This document shows, piece after piece, positions 1 through 5,511 of a stretch of 6,274 nucleotides of DNA. Positions within the stretch are counted from its first letter, which is position 1. Each line of letters begins with the position of its first letter. A model generated the notes under the pieces. The model worked only from the letters and a program-made list of their open reading frames with translations. It was not told the origin of the DNA and did no database searches. The position numbers were made by a program, and so were the translations under genes. Source of the stretch: J089 sp964549745 (GTDB lineage Bacteria > Fidelibacterota > Marinisomatia > Marinisomatales > J089); NCBI GenBank assembly GCA_964549745.1, contig CAZJWP010000118.1:1-6274 (forward strand), in the 5' to 3' direction.

Positions 1-62
1 GGATCAATGTTGTGAATTCATCCAATTAGCCTTCGGCAGAATTGTGATCATTGCAATCGGAG

Positions 63-96
63 AAGATGCAATCCGGGGGTTGCCGGATGGCATCTT
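63..96 (+). repeat. Hairpin 1 of the REP-like doublet
   Basis: AAGATGCAATCCGG (63-76) pairs with CCGGATGGCATCTT (83-96), giving a 14-position stem with one A-G mismatch (70 against 89) and a 6-base loop GGGTTG. It is followed by TTAAAGCTGTTTTT, so it might also act as a weak terminator, though the T-run is not adjacent to the stem. Confidence 0.8.
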
Positions 97-150
97 TAAA
101 GCTGTTTTTCGAAGGACCCTAGCCACTCTTGTTAGGCAACATACGTTTCT

Positions 151-184
151 AAGGATGCCATCTCTCGGAAGAGATTGCATCCTT
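151..184 (-). repeat. Hairpin 2 of the REP-like doublet
   Basis: AAGGATGCCATCTCT (151-165) pairs with AGAGATTGCATCCTT (170-184), giving a 15-position stem with one C-T mismatch (159 against 176) and a CGGA loop. Its reverse complement matches hairpin 1 in the GATGCAATC and GATGGCATC blocks and has the mismatch at the same place. The stem tip (TCT/AGA instead of CCGG/CCGG) differs by paired changes, as expected if the fold is conserved. Confidence 0.8.
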
Positions 185-300
185 TCCATTACTCCAATTC
201 TCCATGACTCCCTTCCTCCAAATTCTTCTTCCCTTCCTTGCTTCGGATTTTGCGGGACTGGTAAATTTTAAGGCTTATTACGAATTTATTTGCAGAACAT

Positions 301-305
301 AAGGA
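301..305 (+). promoter_or_regulatory. Ribosome binding site of pruA
   Basis: AAGGA lies 6 bases before the ATG at 312. This supports that start, and the resulting N-terminus has the extra leader segment before the aldehyde dehydrogenase core expected of this P5CDH subfamily. Confidence 0.7.
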
Positions 306-311
306 TTCACA

Positions 312-1940
312 ATGCCGAACGCTCAAATTTCTGTCCCGCGCCCAGTGAACGAGCCGATCCGTTCCTATGCGCCGGGATCTCCCGAAAGAAATTCTCTACA
401 ACAAAAACTTAAAGAACTAAGCTCCGATCAAATTGAAATCCCTTTAATTATTGGGGGAAAAGAAGTTTTCACCGGACAGACCCACAATGCCGTCATGCCG
501 CACAATCACAAGCATGTGCTGGCCAAGGTTCACCAAGCCGGAACCGTTGAAGTGAAGCAGGCGATTGATGCGTCTCAAAAAGCGTGGAAAGACTGGTCGG
601 AAACACCGTGGGAATCGCGGGTAGCGGTACTGAAAAAAGCCGCTACGTTGTTAGCCGGTCGTTATCGGGATACGCTGAACGCAGCCAGTATGCTCAATAT
701 GAGTAAAAACCCTTTCCAGGCTGAGATTGATTCCGCTTGTGAGCTAATCGACTTTTTCAACTTCAATTCATTTTATGCCCAGGAATTGTACGGCATGCAA
801 CCCATGTATTCACCCTCCGGTATGTGGAATATGGTGCAGCACCGGCCGTTGGAAGGTTTTGTATTTGCAGTCACACCCTTCAATTTTGTGAGCATCGCAG
901 GGAATCTGCCCACTTCACCTGTTTTAATGGGAAATGTGTCGCTCTGGAAACCGGCTTCCAGTGCAGTTTACCCGTCCTATTTCTTAATGAAGATGTTCCA
1001 GGAAGCCGGGCTCCCGGACGGTGTCATCAATTTCATTCCCGGACCCGGTTCCCAGGTGGGACCGATGGTCATGGCTGATCCTAAACTGGCGGGAATTCAC
1101 TTCACCGGTTCCACTGCTGTATTCCAGAATATGTGGGCGACTGTCGGGAAAAACATCGCTTCATACAAATCCTATCCACGGATTGTCGGTGAAACCGGCG
1201 GGAAAGATTTCCTGATTGCCCATGCTTCTTCGGATTTGGATGCGCTGGTGACGGCTGCGGTCCGCGGCGCATTTGAATACCAGGGACAAAAATGTTCGGC
1301 GTTGAGCCGTATGTATATTCCTGAGTCTTTGTGGCCGGAGTTCAAATCCGCATACACGGATCAGGTCGCTACGATCAAGATGGGTTCGGTTGATGATTTC
1401 TCCAACTTCATGAATGCGGTTATTGATAAACCGGCATTTGAATCCATCACCCGCTATATCGACTATGCCAAATCCAGTCATAATGCGGATATCATCACCG
1501 GCGGGAATTACGACGATTCGGAAGGCTATTTCATCGAACCAACAACCATCCATACTTCCGATCCCCATTTTAAAACGATGGAAGAGGAAATTTTTGGTCC
1601 GGTCTTGACGATCTACGTATATCCGGATAAAGACTGGGCAGACACTTTGAAATTGGTGGATAGCACTTCACCTTATGCATTAACCGGCGCCGTGTTTGGG
1701 AACGATCGAAAAGCGGTTGTTGAAGCCAGTAACGCTTTAACCCATGCCGCCGGGAATTTCTATATCAATGACAAACCCACAGGCGCGGTGGTGGGGCAAC
1801 AACCCTTCGGCGGAAGCCGTGCATCCGGAACCAACGACAAAGCCGGTTCTTTATTTAACCTTTTGCGGTGGGTTTCCCAACGGACCGTTAAAGAAACGTT
1901 CGATCCGCCCCGGAATTACCGCTACCCATTTATGGACTGA
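312..1940 (+). CDS. pruA: 1-pyrroline-5-carboxylate (L-glutamate gamma-semialdehyde) dehydrogenase
   Basis: This cytosolic NAD-dependent aldehyde dehydrogenase oxidises glutamate gamma-semialdehyde, in equilibrium with pyrroline-5-carboxylate, to glutamate. It is the last step of proline and ornithine/arginine breakdown. The 542-residue protein carries the family hallmarks: TPFNF at 188-192, the nucleotide-binding stretch HFTGSTAVF at 263-271, GETGGKD at 293-299 with the general-base Glu294, GQKCSALSR at 325-333 with the nucleophile Cys328, EEEIFGP at 424-430, and FGGSRASGTNDKAG at 499-512. The 34-residue Glu-to-Cys spacing and the C-terminal LRWVSQRTVKETF match the animal ALDH4A1 type more than the PutA-fused bacterial domain. 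It stands alone here: no proline dehydrogenase (PRODH) is fused or adjacent in the window, so the substrate could come from proline or from ornithine aminotransferase. A putative terminator separates it from the downstream operon. No truncation or lost catalytic residue is seen. Confidence 0.93.
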   Translation: MPNAQISVPRPVNEPIRSYAPGSPERNSLQQKLKELSSDQIEIPLIIGGKEVFTGQTHNAVMPHNHKHVLAKVHQAGTVEVKQAIDASQKAWKDWSETPWESRVAVLKKAATLLAGRYRDTLNAASMLNMSKNPFQAEIDSACELIDFFNFNSFYAQELYGMQPMYSPSGMWNMVQHRPLEGFVFAVTPFNFVSIAGNLPTSPVLMGNVSLWKPASSAVYPSYFLMKMFQEAGLPDGVINFIPGPGSQVGPMVMADPKLAGIHFTGSTAVFQNMWATVGKNIASYKSYPRIVGETGGKDFLIAHASSDLDALVTAAVRGAFEYQGQKCSALSRMYIPESLWPEFKSAYTDQVATIKMGSVDDFSNFMNAVIDKPAFESITRYIDYAKSSHNADIITGGNYDDSEGYFIEPTTIHTSDPHFKTMEEEIFGPVLTIYVYPDKDWADTLKLVDSTSPYALTGAVFGNDRKAVVEASNALTHAAGNFYINDKPTGAVVGQQPFGGSRASGTNDKAGSLFNLLRWVSQRTVKETFDPPRNYRYPFMD

Positions 1941-1986
1941 TATGCACCCATTTTTAGAGAATATTTTACATTTCAGGCAGACCTTC

Positions 1987-2027
1987 GGGTTTAGTTAAGA
2001 ACGTTCGTTCTTCCAAAACCCTTATTT
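1987..2027 (+). terminator. Putative intrinsic terminator after pruA
   Basis: GGGTTT (1987-1992) can pair with AAACCC (2016-2021). Inside it, AAGAAC (1997-2002) pairs with GTTCTT (2007-2012) around a GTTC loop, with a small AGTT/CCA internal loop between the two stems. TTATTT follows directly. The stem is AT-rich and the T-tract interrupted, so termination may be weak. A small competing hairpin, ACC-TTCG-GGT (1981-1990), uses the same 5' bases. Confidence 0.45.
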
Positions 2028-2033
2028 AAATAA
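2022..2033. repeat. Perfect 12-base palindrome upstream of the cpgS-arcC-sucCD operon
   Basis: TTATTTAAATAA reads identically on both strands and sits 20 bases before the start codon at 2054. It could be an operator, the melting region of a promoter, or simply AT-rich sequence. A 9-base direct repeat CATTTCAGG (1969-1977 and 2036-2044) brackets the terminator and palindrome. Confidence 0.35.
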
Positions 2034-2041
2034 CTCATTTC

Positions 2042-2046
2042 AGGAG
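2042..2046 (+). promoter_or_regulatory. Ribosome binding site of the cPGS-like gene
   Basis: AGGAG lies 7 bases before the ATG at 2054, a strong Shine-Dalgarno match that fixes the start of the first gene of the operon. Confidence 0.8.
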
Positions 2047-2053
2047 AAATAAA

Positions 2054-3370
2054 ATGTCTGCTATTAAAACACTTATCATGGGCGCTGCCGGTCGCGATTT
2101 TCACAATTTCAATGTGATTTACCGGGACAACCCGAAGTATGAAGTGGTGGCGTTCACCGCTACTCAAATCCCCGACATTGAAGGTCGTAAATATCCCGCC
2201 AGTCTGGCCGGCGATTTGTACCCGGATGGCATTCCCATCTACGATGAAGCAGAGCTGATCGAATTGATCAGGAAATTAGAAGTCGAAGAAGTGGTCTTCG
2301 CCTATTCCGATGTTGCCCACGAAAATGTGATGCACAAGGCATCGGCTGTATTGGCAGCCGGAGCCCATTTCAAGATGCTGGGCAGTGAACCAACCATGAT
2401 CAAATCGACAAAACCAGTCGTGGCCGTTGGCGCCGTTCGTACCGGGTGCGGAAAAAGTCAAACCACGCGCAAAGTGGCTGAAATCCTAAAAGCAGCCGGG
2501 AAAAAAGTGGCGGCAATCCGTCATCCCATGCCTTACGGTGATCTGGCCGCTCAAGCTGTTCAACGCTATGCGACTCTTGACGATCTGAAAAAATATGACT
2601 GTACCATCGAAGAGATGGAAGAATACGAACCGCATATCACTACCGGAACTATCATCTACGCCGGTGTGGATTATGAAGCGATTCTACGTCAGGCTGAGCA
2701 GGAAGCGGACGTAATCCTCTGGGATGGCGGCAACAACGATCTCCCCTTCTACAAACCCGATCTGTACATCGTAGTTGTTGATCCGCATCGCCCCGGGCAT
2801 GAAACCAGTTACTATCCCGGTGAAACCAATTTGCTCATGGCCGATGTCGTTGTGATCAACAAAATGGACACCGCCGATGGCGAAGCGATTGACGACGTCC
2901 GCTGGAATGTGCGTCAGGCCAATCCAAATGCAAAAATCATTGACGCTGCCTCACCCATTTCCGTGGAAGACAGTCAGTTGATTGACGGAAAAATCGCTTT
3001 GGTCGTGGAAGACGGTCCCACCCTCACTCACGGAGAAATGACTTACGGCGCCGGTATGGTCGCTGCCGAAAAATTCGGTGCAGATGATGTGGTTGATCCT
3101 CGTCCGTATACAGTTGGCAAAATCACCGAAACATTTGAAAAATACCCGGACATCGGCACCCTCCTTCCTGCAATGGGTTACGGTGAACAGCAAATGAAAG
3201 ATCTGGAAGCAACGATTCGGAAAACCGAATGTGACGTGGTCATTATCGGCACACCGATCGACTTGCGGCGGGTGATCAAGATTGATCAACCATCCGTTCG
3301 CGTGACCTACGATCTTCAGGAAATCGGTTCTCCGAATTTGACCGACGTATTGAAGCCTTTCCTGAAATAA
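2054..3370 (+). CDS. cpgS: Cyclic 2,3-diphosphoglycerate synthetase-like P-loop NTPase
   Basis: The 438-residue protein belongs to the predicted GTPase/cPGS family. The archaeal enzyme closes 2,3-diphosphoglycerate into its cyclic anhydride using ATP. Residues 1-115 look like a Rossmann-type domain (LIMGAAGRDFHNFN at 7-20, GIPIYDEAEL at 59-68). The nucleotide-binding part starts with GAVRTGCGKSQTTRK at 126-140, a Walker A variant in which Val128 replaces the usual Ala/Gly and Gly133-Lys134-Ser135 are intact. A Walker B-like VILWDGGNND follows at 219-228, then INKMD at 268-272, which matches the NKxD guanine-specificity motif. A further domain runs to the C-terminus. Length is close to the archaeal family, so it appears full length. 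It leads an operon and its stop overlaps the carbamate kinase start, suggesting a linked role in acyl- or carbamoyl-phosphate chemistry. That link is inference; the bacterial reaction is unknown to me. Family assignment is fairly sure, enzymatic function is not. Confidence 0.8.
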   Translation: MSAIKTLIMGAAGRDFHNFNVIYRDNPKYEVVAFTATQIPDIEGRKYPASLAGDLYPDGIPIYDEAELIELIRKLEVEEVVFAYSDVAHENVMHKASAVLAAGAHFKMLGSEPTMIKSTKPVVAVGAVRTGCGKSQTTRKVAEILKAAGKKVAAIRHPMPYGDLAAQAVQRYATLDDLKKYDCTIEEMEEYEPHITTGTIIYAGVDYEAILRQAEQEADVILWDGGNNDLPFYKPDLYIVVVDPHRPGHETSYYPGETNLLMADVVVINKMDTADGEAIDDVRWNVRQANPNAKIIDAASPISVEDSQLIDGKIALVVEDGPTLTHGEMTYGAGMVAAEKFGADDVVDPRPYTVGKITETFEKYPDIGTLLPAMGYGEQQMKDLEATIRKTECDVVIIGTPIDLRRVIKIDQPSVRVTYDLQEIGSPNLTDVLKPFLK

Positions 3371-4326
3371 TGTCGAAAACCGCCATGATAGCCTTGGGGG
3401 GAAATGCCATTTCCCCCGGAAGCGGTAGCGGAACCATCACCGAACAATTTGCCCGAACCCGGGAAAGTCTGGACGGGATCATGCATTTCGTACGGGAGGA
3501 TTACAAAATCTGCCTGACACACGGAAACGGTCCACAGGTTGGTGATGAGTTACTGCGGATGGACTTGACACACGCTGAAGTTCCTCCGCTTCCCCTCGGG
3601 GTTTGCGTGGCCGGTACGCAGGGAACCATCGGGTATATGATCCAGCAATCGTTCCAAAATCGCTTGTTACAAGAGAATGTGGAACGGGAAGTAGTTACAT
3701 TAATTACACAGGTGGAAGTGGATCGGGATGATCCCAGCATTCAGCATCCAACCAAATTTGTGGGTCATCGATATTCGAAAAAAGAAATCGATCAATTAGC
3801 GCAGAAATTCAACTGGCAGGTTGCGGAACAGAATCCGGGAAAATGGCGCCGAGTGGTTGCTTCACCGATGCCAAGATACATTATGCACGGTGTCAGCATT
3901 CGTACGCTGGTTCAGCACGGAACGATTGTGATCACCAGCGGTGGCGGCGGGATTCCCGTCTATCGGGAACCGGACGGGCAATTGGAAGGCCTGGATGCTG
4001 TTATCGATAAGGATTTAGCCGCCGCGCTTATGGGACGGATCATTAAAGCGGAAGAGTTGTGGATCATTACGGATGTGGATGCAGCCTATATTAATTACAA
4101 TAAACCCAATCAATCTGCGTTAGGGAAAATCAATGCTACGGACGCTTATAACTATTTGCAAGAGGGACAATTTCAAAGCGGCAGTATGAAGCCCAAAATT
4201 GAAGCGGCGTTGTATTTCCTGAGGCACAATGGCACGCGGGCGTTTATCACCAATATAGATGGTATCGAAAATGCCATTGCCGGGAAATCCGGCACCATTA
4301 TAACAAACACGGAACCAAGGAGTTAG
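3370..4326 (+). CDS. arcC: Carbamate kinase
   Basis: This enzyme transfers phosphate between carbamoyl phosphate and ADP, giving ATP plus carbamate (which decays to ammonia and CO2). It is the energy-yielding last step of arginine deiminase, agmatine and some purine/allantoin degradation routes. The 318 residues match the family length and amino-acid kinase fold: IALGGNAI at 7-14, THGNGPQVG at 50-58, GGGGIPV at 191-197, VIDKDLAAALMG at 211-222 (with the conserved Lys214), TDVDAAY at 234-240 and GSMKPKIEAA at 271-280. The ATG shares its A with the TAA stop of the preceding gene (TAATG). No Shine-Dalgarno is visible before it, so translation probably depends on coupling to the cPGS-like gene. 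No arginine deiminase or carbamoyltransferase is in the window, so the source of carbamoyl phosphate is unseen. Confidence 0.95.
   Translation: MSKTAMIALGGNAISPGSGSGTITEQFARTRESLDGIMHFVREDYKICLTHGNGPQVGDELLRMDLTHAEVPPLPLGVCVAGTQGTIGYMIQQSFQNRLLQENVEREVVTLITQVEVDRDDPSIQHPTKFVGHRYSKKEIDQLAQKFNWQVAEQNPGKWRRVVASPMPRYIMHGVSIRTLVQHGTIVITSGGGGIPVYREPDGQLEGLDAVIDKDLAAALMGRIIKAEELWIITDVDAAYINYNKPNQSALGKINATDAYNYLQEGQFQSGSMKPKIEAALYFLRHNGTRAFITNIDGIENAIAGKSGTIITNTEPRS
4317..4322 (+). promoter_or_regulatory. Ribosome binding site deciding the GTG start of sucC
   Basis: AAGGAG, inside the last codons of arcC, lies 5 bases before GTG at 4328. The protein then begins with KIHEYQGK, exactly where SucC proteins normally start, so the GTG start is well supported although unusual within this operon. 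Confidence 0.8.
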
Positions 4327-4327
4327 T

Positions 4328-5503
4328 GTGAAAATTCATGAATATCAGGGTAAATCCCTGCTTAAATCATTTAACGTACCCATTCAGGACGGCATTGTGA
4401 TCGAATCAATCGATCAGGCAAAAGATGCCATCGCCAAAGTCCAAAAGGAATACAATTCAGACGCTGTGGTAGTGAAAGCACAAATTCACGCCGGAGGCCG
4501 TGGAAAAGGCGGTGGTGTCAAATATTCACCGGATACGGAATCGGCATTGAAAAATGCCGAAGCCATTCTCGGTTCTACCCTGGTGACGCACCAGACGGGA
4601 CCGAAGGGCCAGAAAGTCAGGAAGCTGTACATCACTCAAGCGCTGGATATTGCCAAAGAATATTATGCGGCTATAACTCTGGACCGCGGTCGCGGGAAAC
4701 ATGTGTTTATGGTTTCGACTGAAGGCGGTATGGAAATCGAAGCGGTGGCCGCCAATACCCCCGAAAAGATCGCCAAAGTCTGGATCGATCCTTTGGTGGG
4801 CATGAAGCGATTCCAGGCTCTTTTCCTCGGAAATGCATTAAAACTTGAAGGCGATACGCTGAAGTCAGCCATGGGCATTTTCATGAACATGTATCGTTGT
4901 TACGAAGAAACGGACGCTTCCCTGGTGGAAATCAATCCACTGGTGAAAACCGAAGACGGGAAAATCGTCGCTCTGGACGCCAAATTCAATTTTGATGACA
5001 ATGCACTATTTCGGCACAAAGATATCTCTGAATTGCGCGATGTTTACGAGATTGATCCAACCGAACTTGAAGCCAGTAAATATCATCTGAACTACATCAA
5101 ACTGGACGGGAATGTAGGCTGTATGGTCAACGGAGCCGGCTTAGCCATGTCGACCATGGATATTATCAAGCTTTCCGGAGGCGATCCGGCTAATTTCCTG
5201 GATGTGGGCGGTGCCGCGAATGTGGATACGGTGAAAAACGGATTCAAGATCATTCTTTCCGATGAAAATGTCAAAGCGATCCTAATCAATATTTTTGGCG
5301 GGATTGTCCGCTGTGATCGCGTAGCGAATGGCGTGGTCCAGGCCGTGAAAGAACTGGAACTTGATGTTCCGGTCGTGGTCCGGTTGGAAGGCACCAATGC
5401 CAAAGAAGCAAAAGAAATCCTGGCTCAATCCGGAGTCAGCATTATTCCGGCAAATGATATTGAAGATGCAGCGGAAAAAGTCGTCGCTGCGGCCAAGCAG
5501 TAG
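4328..5503 (+). CDS. sucC: Succinyl-CoA synthetase (ADP/GDP-forming) beta subunit
   Basis: SucC binds the nucleotide and succinate and, with SucD, interconverts succinyl-CoA + NDP + phosphate with succinate + CoA + NTP in the citric acid cycle. The 391-residue length is typical. The ATP-grasp half covers about 2-220: HEYQGKSLL at 4-12, KAQIHAGGRGKGGGVK at 50-65, EINPL at 201-205 and LDAKFNFDDNALFRH at 216-230. The ligase half contains NGAGLAMSTMD at 268-278, PANFLDVGGAA at 287-297, NIFGGIVRCD at 321-330 and RLEGTNA at 352-358. Residue 20 is Gln, where E. coli SucC has Pro and the pig GTP-specific enzyme has Gln as I recall, so nucleotide preference is not settled. It begins with GTG one base after the arcC stop and is followed 8 bases later by sucD, placing it firmly in one transcript. 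Malate-CoA ligase is a related alternative but less likely. Confidence 0.96.
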   Translation: MKIHEYQGKSLLKSFNVPIQDGIVIESIDQAKDAIAKVQKEYNSDAVVVKAQIHAGGRGKGGGVKYSPDTESALKNAEAILGSTLVTHQTGPKGQKVRKLYITQALDIAKEYYAAITLDRGRGKHVFMVSTEGGMEIEAVAANTPEKIAKVWIDPLVGMKRFQALFLGNALKLEGDTLKSAMGIFMNMYRCYEETDASLVEINPLVKTEDGKIVALDAKFNFDDNALFRHKDISELRDVYEIDPTELEASKYHLNYIKLDGNVGCMVNGAGLAMSTMDIIKLSGGDPANFLDVGGAANVDTVKNGFKIILSDENVKAILINIFGGIVRCDRVANGVVQAVKELELDVPVVVRLEGTNAKEAKEILAQSGVSIIPANDIEDAAEKVVAAAKQ

Positions 5504-5506
5504 GAG
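5502..5506 (+). promoter_or_regulatory. Ribosome binding site of sucD
   Basis: AGGAG overlaps the TAG stop of sucC and lies 5 bases before the ATG at 5512. The overlap suggests that ribosomes ending sucC reinitiate on sucD, which helps keep the two subunits in equal amounts. Confidence 0.8.
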
Positions 5507-5511
5507 AAATC

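Larger units (their letters stand above)
59..187. repeat. REP-doublet-like inverted repeat element (REPIN/BIME-like)
   Basis: Two imperfect hairpins (63-96 and 151-184) sit in opposite orientation about 54 bases apart. Reading the second on the minus strand, both follow GGARARGATGCAATC, then a variable tip, then GATGGCATCYTT. The outer ends of the unit, GGAGAAGATGCAATC (59-73) and GATTGCATCCTTTCC (173-187), are therefore imperfect terminal inverted repeats. The spacer holds a small apical stem, CCTAGC (118-123) with GTTAGG (131-136), around a 7-base loop. The GGAG/GGAA before each stem recalls the short head sequence of REP elements mobilised by RAYT transposases. No transposase is in the window, so this would be non-autonomous. 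A MITE or a paired terminator/regulatory structure are alternatives. The inverted-repeat structure is directly visible; family membership is inference. Confidence 0.72.
1..311. other. Non-coding region upstream of pruA
   Basis: I see no credible gene in these 311 bases. Positions 1-58 are unassigned and contain a small hairpin (CAATT 23-27 with AATTG 40-44, enclosing GCC-TTC-GGC). Positions 59-187 are the inverted-repeat element annotated separately. Positions 188-245 are very pyrimidine-rich on the + strand, including an uninterrupted 17-base C/T run at 223-239 and a 12-base run at 208-219. Positions 246-300 are AT-rich and should contain the pruA promoter, but no convincing -35/-10 pair stands out. 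Open frames across the region run through the repeat and have no ribosome binding site, so I treat them as spurious. Confidence 0.75.

Noticed and set aside
23..44. Small hairpin CAATT/AATTG with an inner GCC-TTC-GGC
   Set aside because: The stem is short and interrupted, with no T-run after it. It could be the end of an unseen upstream unit but is not strong enough to call a terminator.
4..189. 61-codon minus strand open frame over the same repeat
   Set aside because: It is the opposite reading of the inverted-repeat element. Such frames are commonly annotated as hypothetical proteins but reflect the repeat sequence.
208..239. Polypyrimidine tract upstream of pruA
   Set aside because: The bias is visible but there is no mirror-repeat or tandem-repeat structure, and no partner sequence in the window, that would point to a function.
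44..271. 75-codon + strand open frame before pruA
   Set aside because: It runs straight through both hairpins of the repeat, has no ribosome binding site, and its low-complexity translation looks like a repeat-derived spurious protein.
250..280. Possible pruA promoter (TTGCGG at 250-255, TTATTA at 275-280)
   Set aside because: The spacer is 19 bases and both boxes match poorly. The host sigma factor consensus is unknown, so I cannot support a promoter call.
1161..1568. 135-codon minus strand open frame opposite pruA
   Set aside because: It overlaps the catalytic region of an intact aldehyde dehydrogenase and shows no domain signal, so it is a shadow frame.
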